64,000 nucleotides of DNA from an uncultured Flaviramulus sp. (GTDB lineage: Bacteria > Bacteroidota > Bacteroidia > Flavobacteriales > Flavobacteriaceae), in assembly GCA_947495125.1 (NCBI GenBank), contig CANLXL010000003.1:434001-498000 (forward strand), read 5' to 3'. The notes under the pieces are model-generated. The model saw nothing but the letters and a program-made list of their open reading frames with translations, was not told the origin of the DNA and did not search any database. A program made the translations under genes and the position numbers. Positions 35,815 through 44,108 of the stretch are shown piece by piece (positions within the stretch are counted from its first letter, which is position 1; the number at the start of each line of letters is the position of its first letter).

Positions 35815-37143
35815 ATGAACCGAATCGTTGTTTTAGCGGTTTTATTACCAAGTTTTCTTTTTGCCCAACATACTATTAAAGGCACATTCTCTCCTGCCAA
35901 AGATTACAATGTTGCTTTATTATATAAGGTCACACCAACCATTTCTGACTATGTTGCTAATACCGAGATCAACACGGATGGTACTTTTGAAATTCAATTG
36001 GATTCGACGGTCACCAAAGGAATGTATCGATTGGTTTATGCCATCCCTCAAGAAGATTACAATTTTGATATCATTTATAACGGTAAGGAAGATATTGAGC
36101 TCACCTTTAATGCTGAAACCGGAGTTAAGTTTGTGTCTTCTATAGAAAACAATTTAATAGCCTCCTATACCAATAGTATGTCGGCCGTAACACATAGTAT
36201 TGGTAAGTTTTTTAGAGAACAGAGTATCGACACGTTGGCCCTAGAGAAGATTTTTGAGATACAGAGGCAGACGCAAACTAGCTTTGAAGAAGCTGCAAAG
36301 GAAACGATCGCCTACCATTTTATTAAAGCGAATACCCCTTATATTCCAGAAGGTTTTGAAGATGTAGAAACGTATGTAAATAATCTGAAAATTCATTATT
36401 TTGATCATGTCGATTACCAGAATGAAACACTCCAAAGTTCAGGGTTCCTGGAAGAGCGTATGCTTAATTATGTGTTTGGAATGTCGTTAAATGACGGTGA
36501 TGAGATTGCTAATTACAAGACTAACATCGATGTGTTCTGTGGAATTATAAAAGAGGTGCCGGCAGAAGTTAAAAGGATTTTACTTATTGGTTTATGGGAG
36601 CAAATGCGAGATCTCGGTTTTGAAAATGTAGCCAATTATATTTCTGAAAACTATCTCATGGATGTTGCCGTTTCATTAAATGATCAGGAACTTTTGAATG
36701 CCTTGATCGTATTCAAAAATATATCGGTTGGGAATAAAGCTCCTGATTTTTCTTATGAAGTCGAAAATGAGAAAGGCAAGATCCTTAAAAAGTTAAGTGA
36801 TTTGAATGTTGCTGAAAAATACATTTTGGTGTTTTGGAGTAGTACTTGCTCACATTGTTTAGATGAAGTTCCGCAATTGCAAAGCTTTGTGCAATCATAT
36901 GAAAACGAAACACTGACGGTAATCGCCATCGCTCTGGAAGACGAGCCCACACAGTGGCTGGAATTAAAACAAAAATATCCCGAATTTATTCATGTTTATG
37001 GTGATGGCAAATGGGATAACCCCATAGGAAATGATTACGGTGTCACGGCAACGCCGAGCTATTTTGTACTGGACAAGAATAAAATGATCGAAGCAAAACC
37101 TGAAGATATTGAAGCTTTAAAGACCTTGTTTGAGAGCAAGTAA
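35815..37143 (+). CDS. Exported TlpA-like thioredoxin-domain protein
   Basis: A 442-residue protein with a signal peptide ending LLPSFLFAQ. Residues about 20-110 look like the DUF4369-type beta domain found before thioredoxin domains in Bacteroidota (HTIKGTFSPAKDYNVALLY). A helical middle follows. From about residue 305 there is a TlpA/ResA-like thioredoxin fold with active site CSHC (Cys345 and Cys348 in FWSSTCSHCLDEVPQL) and a cis-Pro region (GVTATPSYFVLD). It would act in the periplasm as a thiol reductant. It lies 32 bases after mfd and convergent to yraN. Confidence 0.88.
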   Translation: MNRIVVLAVLLPSFLFAQHTIKGTFSPAKDYNVALLYKVTPTISDYVANTEINTDGTFEIQLDSTVTKGMYRLVYAIPQEDYNFDIIYNGKEDIELTFNAETGVKFVSSIENNLIASYTNSMSAVTHSIGKFFREQSIDTLALEKIFEIQRQTQTSFEEAAKETIAYHFIKANTPYIPEGFEDVETYVNNLKIHYFDHVDYQNETLQSSGFLEERMLNYVFGMSLNDGDEIANYKTNIDVFCGIIKEVPAEVKRILLIGLWEQMRDLGFENVANYISENYLMDVAVSLNDQELLNALIVFKNISVGNKAPDFSYEVENEKGKILKKLSDLNVAEKYILVFWSSTCSHCLDEVPQLQSFVQSYENETLTVIAIALEDEPTQWLELKQKYPEFIHVYGDGKWDNPIGNDYGVTATPSYFVLDKNKMIEAKPEDIEALKTLFESK

Positions 37144-37152
37144 TTTTATGCA

Positions 37153-37512
37153 TTAAAAATGATAAAAAGCGTCTTCTAAATGCTCGATCTTAAATGTATT
37201 TCCTGTTTTTACGATCGCAATAATATCAAAGCGCACTTCAACAATTAATTCTTTTGAATTCACATATTCATCCACAGCCTTAACCAAACGCTGAATTTGT
37301 TTTGGTTTTACAAATTCCTGTGGGTTTCCAAAATCTATGGTTGATCTTGTTTTTACTTCAACAGCAACAAGGATATTATGCTTTCTGGCGATAATGTCAA
37401 CCTCTGCCTTATCGAATCGGTAGTTACGTGCAAGCACGTCGTAACCCTTTTCTAAAAGAAAATCGACGGCGAGTTGTTCTCCTTTTTTTCCTAGTTTGTG
37501 GTGTTTGGCCAT
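37153..37512 (-). CDS. YraN-family (UPF0102) endonuclease-like protein
   Basis: A 119-residue protein with the restriction-nuclease-like core of the UPF0102 family: GEQLAVDFLLEKGYDVLARN, AEVDIIARKHNILVAVEVKTR (Glu/Asp and EVK catalytic pattern). The function in the family is not established, though the fold suggests a Holliday-junction-type nuclease. Its 3' end lies ten bases from the TlpA-like gene stop. Confidence 0.92.
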   Translation of the reverse strand: MAKHHKLGKKGEQLAVDFLLEKGYDVLARNYRFDKAEVDIIARKHNILVAVEVKTRSTIDFGNPQEFVKPKQIQRLVKAVDEYVNSKELIVEVRFDIIAIVKTGNTFKIEHLEDAFYHF

Positions 37513-37882
37513 CTTGCTAAAGTATGTGAAGTTTAAGATTCTAGAGAAGAGGAATGAACAACCGGGAGATTAATTTGTTACGTGGCTATGGTATTGATTG
37601 AATATGGGTCATAATATTTAATAATAATTAAACACTAATTTACTTATAGGTAAATTTTGACAAAAACTGATTGGATGAACCAATTCATGAACACAAATAA
37701 AAGCTGGAATGTCACACTGAGCTCCGCCTGCTCTGAGTTTATCGAAGGGTCGAAGTGGGTCTTCGACAAAGCCTGTATCGAGCTTGACGAGATGCTCAGA
37801 CGGACAAATGGTTTCATTTTTGGCTTGAGTGAAAATAGGAGATACGATGTACCCTTATTAATACTATTGTGAAGCTGTTTTT
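37513..37882. repeat. Gene-free spacer with dispersed repeat, copy 2
   Basis: Positions 37711-37756 repeat the block at 4475-4521, with 24 identical bases at 37733-37756. The repeat continues into further GTCGAAG-like and CTTCGAC segments up to about 37805, some in opposite orientation and able to form hairpins. A 71-codon frame over it (37657-37872) is composed of repeat and I do not accept it as a gene. Upstream of 37657 I see nothing but AT-rich sequence. Confidence 0.6.
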
Positions 37883-38503
37883 TTAGTCATTATACGGATC
37901 CATTAGTCCTTTTGATTGGGATCCCTCTTTTTTTGATAATTGAGTTTTATTAATAGAGCCTTCGATTTCGTTGGAATAGACTTCCTTATTTCCTTGCTTT
38001 AAGCAATACCTTATCTTGGTTTTAATACTTCCGTGGAACTTTGGTATCTCAAACTCCCAATATTCATAAGGTTTAAGATAAAGACTATGGTAACTATTCC
38101 CACAGAAGCTACTCGGTAAGTACTCAATCGGTTGCCATTTGTTATCAATATAGGCTTCAGCTACGATATCCAACCTACTGTCGGAAGCCATGAACTTGTG
38201 AGTTTTGGTAGATCTATTTACTATATAAAATTTGTATCCATAATATGATTTAGCAACGACGATCTCCTTTGAATTATCAATCTTTAAAAACAGATCGCTT
38301 TTTCTTAAATTATTTTCTTTTTTTAGCTTCTTTGGTGTATTACTTGAAGTTCCAAAGCCTCCTAAAGCCAAAGAGTCTGCTATTGATGATTTGGCATAAA
38401 AACTTCCACGAAGCATAAATTCAGTATTGAAGTCTTTAATATTTTGAGTGAAGGAAATATTATAAAACAGAAGGAATATTAAAATGGGAATGATACTTTT
38501 CAT
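37883..38503 (-). CDS. Exported hypothetical protein
   Basis: A 206-residue protein with a signal peptide (IIPILIFLLFYNISFTQ) starting from the ATG at 38501-38503; an upstream ATG would add seven residues. The mature part is beta-rich (ESYYGYKFYIVNRSTKTHKF-like strands, then LYLKPYEYWEFEIPKFHGS), ending in a Lys/Ser-rich tail. I recognise no family. It is separated from the ABC permease gene by 53 bases on the same strand side, and whether it belongs to that operon is unclear. Confidence 0.6.
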   Translation of the reverse strand: MKSIIPILIFLLFYNISFTQNIKDFNTEFMLRGSFYAKSSIADSLALGGFGTSSNTPKKLKKENNLRKSDLFLKIDNSKEIVVAKSYYGYKFYIVNRSTKTHKFMASDSRLDIVAEAYIDNKWQPIEYLPSSFCGNSYHSLYLKPYEYWEFEIPKFHGSIKTKIRYCLKQGNKEVYSNEIEGSINKTQLSKKEGSQSKGLMDPYND

Positions 38504-38556
38504 AAGGAAGATATTGATATTCAATAATTAATTATTGCAATAAATATACAGCTACC

Positions 38557-39717
38557 TTACCCCCGAAACAAAAAGAAATCATCCTTCATATGTTCAATTT
38601 GCGCATCCTCATTCGTAATGATATAATCGATGGCTTGGGTGGTGAAGTCTTTGCCTTTATCAGTCAGTGAAACGATGTTTTCATTAATAAGAATCATATT
38701 ATTTTTAAGAGCCAATTCCAGAACGGTTTTAGAACGTACTTTTTGCCAGTTAATATGTTCGTTTAGGTGATTTACATGGCGCTCCTCTTCCTCGTTATGA
38801 TTTCTTAAATGCAGTAAAAAAGTGAGTAAGGATACTTCAATACGCTGTTGTTTTTCCCGGTATAACACAGCAATAACCCCTTTGTTTGGAGCGAATAAAT
38901 AAACGGCTAAAAACAGCAACCCTAGCATGGTTGTTATGGAGCCTGCAATAGAGGCATCCAGCCAATGGGCTAACCAATACCCTGAAATAGCACTAAACAC
39001 ACCAAAAGCAATGGCATAAGCAAGCATCCGTTTTAAATTGGTGGTTAACAAATACGCCGTAGCCGCCGGAGCAATCATTAAGGCGACTACCAGTATGGCG
39101 CCAACAGCATCAAAAGCACCAACGGTGGTCACTGACGATACGGTCATTAATCCATAATGAATAACAGCCGGAGAGAACCCTAGAGACGCTGCCAGTCCGG
39201 CATCAAAAGTGCTGACTTTAAGTTCTTTAAAAAATGAGAAGAGTAGTATGATGGATATAATTAAAATACAGCCAATAACCCATAAGGATTTGGGGCCAAT
39301 GTCTGTCCCGGCTATAAGTAAGCGATCAAAAGGGGCAAAGGCCAGTTCACCGAGTAAGACAGCATCAACATCCAGATGAATATCATTGGCGTTTTTAGCA
39401 ATTAGAATAACCCCAATACTAAAGAGAATGGGGAATACCAAGCCAATAGCCGTATCTTCTTTTACCAAACCTGTTTTCTGAATATACTCTACCAAAACCA
39501 CAGTTATGATTCCGGTGATGGCCGCCAATAAGATCAACAATGGCGAGTTGAGGTCCTGCGTTATAAAAAAACCGATGACAATCCCCGGTAGAATAGAATG
39601 ACTAATGGCATCACTGATCATAGCCATTTTACGAAGTACCAAAAAGGTCCCCGGAATAGCACAGGCGATAGCAACCAGGCTGGCGATAAGCTGTATTTCT
39701 ATTTGCGCACTACTCAT
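38557..39717 (-). CDS. Metal ABC transporter permease 2 with C-terminal winged-helix-like domain
   Basis: A 386-residue member of the ZnuB/MntB-type permease family, with eight or nine membrane helices (residues about 8-275) and the family segment MISDAISHSILPGI near residue 32. After the last helix it has about 100 cytoplasmic residues with an acidic His-containing stretch (NEEEERHVNHLNEHINW) and helices resembling the winged helix of DtxR-type metal regulators (LELALKNNMILINENIVSLTDKG). It overlaps the first permease gene by eight bases. The two permeases would form the channel for Zn or Mn entry. Confidence 0.9.
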   Translation of the reverse strand: MSSAQIEIQLIASLVAIACAIPGTFLVLRKMAMISDAISHSILPGIVIGFFITQDLNSPLLILLAAITGIITVVLVEYIQKTGLVKEDTAIGLVFPILFSIGVILIAKNANDIHLDVDAVLLGELAFAPFDRLLIAGTDIGPKSLWVIGCILIISIILLFSFFKELKVSTFDAGLAASLGFSPAVIHYGLMTVSSVTTVGAFDAVGAILVVALMIAPAATAYLLTTNLKRMLAYAIAFGVFSAISGYWLAHWLDASIAGSITTMLGLLFLAVYLFAPNKGVIAVLYREKQQRIEVSLLTFLLHLRNHNEEEERHVNHLNEHINWQKVRSKTVLELALKNNMILINENIVSLTDKGKDFTTQAIDYIITNEDAQIEHMKDDFFLFRG

Positions 39718-40837
39718 TGTTATCCGTTTGTTGGTTATATAAATTGGAAGCGGTTTTAAAGCCTTCTTCGGTTAGACTCCAATTACTACCTTCTAAAGTG
39801 ACATAACGTTTGTCCACTAATTTCTGAAGTGTTCCTTTAGTAAAACCCTGGAAATTATTCAGGATTTTTATGGTATGCGGATGCGAAATATTCTCATGGG
39901 TCTCTGCAATCCGATACATAAAGGCTAAGGTCTTATGTAGTTTTAGGTCACGACGATTTTTAAGAAATCTAATCTGTTTGAATAATAAGCCTCTACTTGG
40001 AGAAAATATAAACGAAAGGAATACAAATACGCCGGCAATAATAACGATAACCGGACCTGTTGAAAGGTTGTTTTGACTGGCACTGATGGCCGTTCCGAAA
40101 ACGCCTGAAAATGCACCAAAAAGGGCAGCTAAAGTAACCATGATCCCGAGACTGTTGGTCCATTGTCTGGCAGCAGCAGCAGGTGCTAATAACATGGCAC
40201 TCATAAGTACGACACCAACGGTTTGTAGTCCTAAAACGATAGCAAGTACAATAAAGGAGGTGATTAAAATATCTATAAGTTTCGTGTTAAAACCAAGTGT
40301 TTTGGTGTAATCGGCATCAAAAAGAAGGATCTTGAATTCCTTCCAGAATAATAATAGAACGAACAGGCAAATACCGGTAACGATGGTCATGAGCCAAACA
40401 TCACTTTCAACCAAGGTCGCGGCCTGACCAAATAAATATTTGTCTAATCCCGCCTGATTGGCGTTGGGTTGTTTCTGAATAAAGGTTAAAAGTAACATTC
40501 CGAAACCAAAAAACAGAGACAGAATAAGCCCTAGAGCGGTATCTGATTTTAAGTGGGTTTTACTGATAATACCACGAATCCAAAAGGTCCCAATGAGACC
40601 ACTTATTAAAGCACCTAACAGCAACACATTACTGTCTTTTGCTCCTGTAAGTAAGAAGGCAATAGCAATACCTGGCAATGCCGCGTGAGAAATGGCATCG
40701 CCTAAAAGGCTTTGTTTTCGCAGTACGGCAAAACTTCCCAGCATACCGCATACTGCGCCTAAAACAGCCGTTCCCAGTGTGATCGTTCTTAGGGTGTAGT
40801 CTGTAAAAACAAGTTTTATGTATTCTAAAAAGTCTAT
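39710..40837 (-). CDS. Metal ABC transporter permease 1; start codon unclear (ATA or internal ATG)
   Basis: A ZnuB/MntB-type permease with the segment LLGDAISHAALPGI and a C-terminal winged-helix-like extension (LQKLVDKRYVTLEGSNWSLT). The first in-frame ATG is at 40744, but the frame is open upstream and encodes a sensible first helix (DFLEYIKLVF to GAVCG). The 375-residue frame begins with ATA at 40835-40837, whose first base is the last base of the inverted repeat ending the S23 element. No ATG, GTG or TTG lies in frame between 40850 and 40744. Initiation may use ATA, use 40744 (losing 31 residues), or depend on ribosomes arriving from the S23 gene, whose TAA stop is in the same frame. Confidence 0.82.
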   Translation of the reverse strand: MDFLEYIKLVFTDYTLRTITLGTAVLGAVCGMLGSFAVLRKQSLLGDAISHAALPGIAIAFLLTGAKDSNVLLLGALISGLIGTFWIRGIISKTHLKSDTALGLILSLFFGFGMLLLTFIQKQPNANQAGLDKYLFGQAATLVESDVWLMTIVTGICLFVLLLFWKEFKILLFDADYTKTLGFNTKLIDILITSFIVLAIVLGLQTVGVVLMSAMLLAPAAAARQWTNSLGIMVTLAALFGAFSGVFGTAISASQNNLSTGPVIVIIAGVFVFLSFIFSPSRGLLFKQIRFLKNRRDLKLHKTLAFMYRIAETHENISHPHTIKILNNFQGFTKGTLQKLVDKRYVTLEGSNWSLTEEGFKTASNLYNQQTDNNE

Positions 40838-40860
40838 AGTGGTTAGTTTTTAGTGATTAG
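40837..40860. repeat. Inverted-repeat side of the S23 element
   Basis: TAGTGGTTAG, a TTTT spacer, then TAGTGATTAG. These are reverse complements of the 10-mers at 41243-41272, the second with one change. Confidence 0.85.
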
Positions 40861-41224
40861 TTTTTGATTTTAGATATTTTTGAAGACTAGTAATCATTTT
40901 TGACAACTCCGCTAGTTTTTCTCTAATTTGATTATCTATTTCTTTTGAAATATAATTTTGTCGTTTTGATATTGTTGAACAAACGACACATTCATTTACT
41001 GAATCTAGAGCTATTTGCAAATATCTATTAAATTGCTTGTCTGAATCTGATGAGCCTTCAGCAATGTTTAACGAAATTGATACTGCAGCTCTAGTAAACT
41101 GTGAAGATAAAGCATAGCGTTCAGTTTTGGGAAAGGCATCGCAAACCTTATAAACGAAGTCAACAAAATCTATTGATTTGGTATAAACTTTTAAATCTTC
41201 AAATTTGAATTTTATTTCTGACAT
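40850..41224 (-). CDS. Four-helix-bundle protein, S23/IVP family
   Basis: A 124-residue protein with the family signature KFEDLKVYTKSIDFVDFVY at the start, RYALSSQFTRAAVSISLNIA in the middle and EGSSDSDKQFNRYLQIA after it. It is predicted to form four helices. Relatives are encoded by intervening sequences inserted in bacterial 23S rRNA genes and in free-standing copies; Avd of diversity-generating retroelements has the same fold. No reverse transcriptase lies nearby. I use the ATG at 41222-41224; the ATG at 41239 would add five residues. The last codons and TAA stop are inside the flanking repeat. Confidence 0.88.
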   Translation of the reverse strand: MSEIKFKFEDLKVYTKSIDFVDFVYKVCDAFPKTERYALSSQFTRAAVSISLNIAEGSSDSDKQFNRYLQIALDSVNECVVCSTISKRQNYISKEIDNQIREKLAELSKMITSLQKYLKSKTNH

Positions 41225-41242
41225 AAATTTTATTTCCATTTT

Positions 41243-41272
41243 CTAACCACTACTAACCACTACTAACCACTA
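41243..41272. repeat. Three tandem 10-mers CTAACCACTA
   Basis: Perfect copies at 41243, 41253 and 41263. The last three bases of the third copy (41270-41272) form the TAG stop of the ATPase gene. Confidence 0.9.
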
Positions 41273-42076
41273 CTCCTGCACACTAACCTTATAATTAATG
41301 CCATAGGTTTTGGTTAAATTATCATCGTTAAAAATATCTTTAACCGGTCCGGTGGCTATCTTTTTGACGTTTAAAAAGGTGACCCAATCGAAATATTCGG
41401 GAACTGTTTGTAAATCATGGTGCACAACAATAACGGTTTTACCTGCTTTTCGGAGTTCTTTTAAGATATTGATAATGGCAATTTCGGTAGTCGCATCAAC
41501 ACCTTGAAAGGGCTCGTCCATAAAGTAAATGGAAGCGTTTTGAACCAGTGCCCTTGCTAAAAAGATCCGTTGTTGTTGCCCCCCTGAAAGTTGACTGATC
41601 TGTCTGTTTTTAAAAGGTAACATCCCCACTTTTTCTAAGGCTTCCAAAGCCGCTTTTTTTTCTTTTTGCCCGGGACGTTTTATCCAACCTAAACTACCGT
41701 ATGTTCCCATCATTACCACGTCCAGTGCGGTGGTTGGAAAATCCCAGTCCACACTGCCTTTTTGTGGGACGTAGGCAACCAAAGAACGTTGCTTGTCGTA
41801 AGACTTACCATAAATACTTACGCTTCCTGCAATGGGTTTTAGGATGCCCAGAATGGCTTTTATAAGCGTGGATTTCCCGGCGCCATTCGGACCAACAATA
41901 GCCATAAGTACACCTTCAGGAATTTCTAAATCGATATCCCAGAGTACGGGTTTGTAGTTGTATGCGACGGTTAGATCGTCTACTTGTACCGCGATGTTTC
42001 TCGCGGTACCATGATTCACTTTTTCTTTGTTTTGTTCTTCCATAATTTTAGTTCTGTTCATTTTGTCTTGATACAA
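41270..42076 (-). CDS. Metal ABC transporter ATP-binding protein
   Basis: A 268-residue ABC ATPase of the ZnuC/MntA type: Walker [11 protein letters not shown]-loop VPQKGSVDW, signature LSGGQQQR, Walker [10 protein letters not shown] and the switch His in VVHHDL. The family-typical DWDFPTT-x-DVVMMG segment follows the Q-loop. Three start codons are possible (42076, 42061 and 42043); the last gives a protein beginning MEEQNKEK and fits the family length best. It couples ATP hydrolysis to Zn/Mn uptake with the two permeases. The S23 element follows directly. Confidence 0.93.
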   Translation of the reverse strand: MYQDKMNRTKIMEEQNKEKVNHGTARNIAVQVDDLTVAYNYKPVLWDIDLEIPEGVLMAIVGPNGAGKSTLIKAILGILKPIAGSVSIYGKSYDKQRSLVAYVPQKGSVDWDFPTTALDVVMMGTYGSLGWIKRPGQKEKKAALEALEKVGMLPFKNRQISQLSGGQQQRIFLARALVQNASIYFMDEPFQGVDATTEIAIINILKELRKAGKTVIVVHHDLQTVPEYFDWVTFLNVKKIATGPVKDIFNDDNLTKTYGINYKVSVQE

Positions 42077-42137
42077 AACCCTTCGACGTGTTGATGGTTG
42101 ACACTTTATTTATCCTTATATTAGATACCCTTCCGAC

Positions 42138-42184
42138 TTTCAATTTCTTAGGAAATTGAAACCCACCTTCCCTAAATAAGGGAA
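42138..42184. promoter_or_regulatory. Two perfect hairpins between substrate-binding and ATPase genes
   Basis: TTTCAATTTC/GAAATTGAAA (42138-42161, 4-base loop) and TTCCCT/AGGGAA (42168-42184, 5-base loop). Neither is followed by a T run in the direction of transcription, so they more likely affect mRNA stability than end transcription. They would allow more binding protein than ATPase. Confidence 0.55.
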
Positions 42185-42246
42185 AGACTTACTCATTCGT
42201 GTTCCTTGTTTATGCATCGTAAACACTGCAAACTGCCACTGCTTAC

Positions 42247-43158
42247 TTATCTAAGCGCATTCACAATCGTGTTTACGTTATACTCAAACATACCAATATA
42301 CGTCCCTTCAACGGTTCCGGCATCCCCCAGAGCATCAGAATATAAAGTACCTCCAATGGTAACTTCATGATCTTTCGATTTTACTGCAGCCTGAAGGGCT
42401 TCGATGGTACGTTTTGGAACCGAACTTTCAACAAAAATAGCTTTAACTTTTTTATCTATAATGAAAGCGGCCAATTTTTGAACGTCCTGAACACCTGCTT
42501 CAGTGGCGGTAGATAACCCTTGCAATCCAACAACTTCAAAATCAAAAGCTTTACCGAAATAATTAAACGCATCATGAGCCGTTACTAATATTCGGGATGC
42601 CTTTGGAAGTGTCGCAATGGTTGTCTCGAGTTTACTGTTAAGTGCGTTTAATTGTGTTATATAATTGGTGCCATTGGTTTCGAAAACAGCTTTTTGATCA
42701 GGAATAGCTTCAGAAAGTTTGTTTACAACGAATTGTGCGGCTTGCTTCCAATATGCAATATCGAACCAAATATGAGGATCATAATTACTTTGAAAATATT
42801 CAGATCCTATCAGTGTGCTTTTATCAATAGCATCCGAAAGGGCAATGGTCTTGGTCTCCTGACTATGCATTTTTTCAAATACTTCAACCAATTTACCTTC
42901 TAAATGTAAACCGTTGTAAAAGATCAGGTCGGCGTTGGCAAGTTTGGTGACATCTCCTTCACTGGCTTTGTATAAATGGGGGTCCACGCCGCTACCCATG
43001 AGACCTTGTAAATTAATTTGGTCTCCTGCTATGTTTTTTACCAGATCGGTGATCATGGTTGTGGTGGTCACAACATTTAATTTGTTATTCGCTTTTTTTT
43101 CAGTTTTACAACTTATTAATGCTAATGTTGTGAATACTATTAAAGTTATTTTTTTCAT
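42247..43158 (-). CDS. Metal ABC transporter substrate-binding lipoprotein (ZnuA/MntC type)
   Basis: A 303-residue cluster 9 binding protein with lipobox LISC (Cys at about residue 17). The metal site is seen in GVDPHLYKASEGD (first His), DPHIWFDIAYWKQAA (second His), TAHDAFNYFGKAFDF (third His) and near the C-terminus IGGTLYSDALG (Asp). There is no long His-rich loop, which favours Mn or mixed metals over strict Zn, but this is weak evidence. It is upstream of the ATPase gene, about 170 bases away across two hairpins. Confidence 0.92.
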   Translation of the reverse strand: MKKITLIVFTTLALISCKTEKKANNKLNVVTTTTMITDLVKNIAGDQINLQGLMGSGVDPHLYKASEGDVTKLANADLIFYNGLHLEGKLVEVFEKMHSQETKTIALSDAIDKSTLIGSEYFQSNYDPHIWFDIAYWKQAAQFVVNKLSEAIPDQKAVFETNGTNYITQLNALNSKLETTIATLPKASRILVTAHDAFNYFGKAFDFEVVGLQGLSTATEAGVQDVQKLAAFIIDKKVKAIFVESSVPKRTIEALQAAVKSKDHEVTIGGTLYSDALGDAGTVEGTYIGMFEYNVNTIVNALR

Positions 43159-43181
43159 GGTTTAAAAATGCATTTGATATG

Positions 43182-43203
43182 GATTCCGGTGAAAGCCGGA
43201 ATC
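43182..43203. promoter_or_regulatory. Intercistronic hairpin
   Basis: GATTCCGG pairs with CCGGAATC (6-base loop) between the outer-membrane protein gene and the binding-protein gene. There is no T run after it on the minus strand. It contains CCGG, the inferred R-M target, at both arms. Confidence 0.5.
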
Positions 43204-43215
43204 ACAAATAATTTA

Positions 43216-44022
43216 TTATTTATGAGATGCTGTTGGTATTCTAAAACTAACTCCTCCGCTTAACAAAATATCTTGCCCATCGGTGATGCTTGTTCCCACG
43301 GTGGCATCCAATTGTACGCTATCGGAAATTAAATAGGTCAATCCCGCATCCCAAAAGTGATTTGCGCTTTGATTTTCGGGCAGGTCTCCATAAAGTTCGG
43401 CATAAGCACCAAGTTTTTCAGTGATGCCTAAGCCATAAGCTATCGTGTAAACATAAGCGGCTTCGGGCGAATCGTCACCCCATTGGGCACCAAGGTTGTA
43501 TGATAAACTTGCGTTTTCACTTAGGGTATGTGCAAAGGAAAAACGAAAATCAACACCTGTGGTTTCCGGTTTATAATCCCGACCTGCGGTAAAGGGTAAA
43601 TATAAGTGCCCTAAAAGTCCAATTTCAGGAAAGCATCCATGTTCTGAGGCAATGTTAACTTTAGCTCCAAAAAGTAAGGGATTAAACCCACTGGTCACAT
43701 CATTTAATTTATTTCCATTGATATGGGTTGCGCCTTCAACGAAATCCCAGCCCAATCGGAATTCCAGATTGTCTAATAACCCAAAACGCACCAGGGTGGT
43801 GTTATAGGTAAAGCTCTCCGTTTTAGTAAAACCTTCTTCAAAGCTTTCAAAAAAGGCACCGGTTTCAACTTGAATATAGCCTGCCGGAACTGTGTTTGGA
43901 GATTCGGTGGCATCCGGTCTATCGGTTATAAGTGTGCCTAAAGTGTTTTCTTTTTCTTGTGAAAATCCTGAAAAGGACATTGTCATTAATCCTAAAATAA
44001 GTGTAAATCTGATTGTTTTCAT
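43216..44022 (-). CDS. Outer-membrane transporter-like protein
   Basis: A 268-residue protein with a signal peptide ending SFSGFSQ and a pattern of the putative-transporter/MetA-pathway beta-barrel family: GTLITDRPDATESPNTVPAG (residues about 28-47), then repeated amphipathic strands (FRLGWDFVEGAT, NPLLFGAKVNIA, YAELYGDLPE). It lies between the DtxR-like regulator and the binding protein on the same strand, so it is probably the outer-membrane partner of the metal ABC system. The substrate is inferred only from position. Confidence 0.8.
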   Translation of the reverse strand: MKTIRFTLILGLMTMSFSGFSQEKENTLGTLITDRPDATESPNTVPAGYIQVETGAFFESFEEGFTKTESFTYNTTLVRFGLLDNLEFRLGWDFVEGATHINGNKLNDVTSGFNPLLFGAKVNIASEHGCFPEIGLLGHLYLPFTAGRDYKPETTGVDFRFSFAHTLSENASLSYNLGAQWGDDSPEAAYVYTIAYGLGITEKLGAYAELYGDLPENQSANHFWDAGLTYLISDSVQLDATVGTSITDGQDILLSGGVSFRIPTASHK

Positions 44023-44108
44023 TTGGTTGTTTTCATTTTAATGGGGTTGTGCTTCTGCTATGCTCGGCACAGCAATTTAATTTTTGATTCATGGTTTGTT
44101 GTAAATAA

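Larger units (their letters stand above)
40837..41272 (-). mobile_element. Putative S23 (four-helix-bundle) insertion bounded by inverted repeats
   Basis: The S23-family gene lies between three tandem copies of CTAACCACTA (41243-41272) and inverted copies TAGTGGTTAG (40837-40846) and TAGTGATTAG (40851-40860). It separates the ATPase and permease genes of one operon, which are normally adjacent. The ATPase stop codon is formed at one edge and the S23 stop codon lies inside the other repeat. The RNA could fold with a stem of about 20 bp enclosing the gene. Mobility is inferred. Confidence 0.6.

Noticed and set aside
37657-37872. 71-codon open frame on the plus strand
   Set aside because: It runs through the dispersed GTCGAAG repeat and has no promoter element, signal or recognisable domain; it is a by-product of the repeat.
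40850-41224. S23 gene as part of a diversity-generating retroelement (Avd)
   Set aside because: No reverse transcriptase, template repeat or variable repeat was found nearby; only the fold is shared.
41243-41272. Tandem CTAACCACTA as a CRISPR or telomere-like array
   Set aside because: There are no spacers, only three contiguous units, and inverted copies occur at the other side of the S23 gene.
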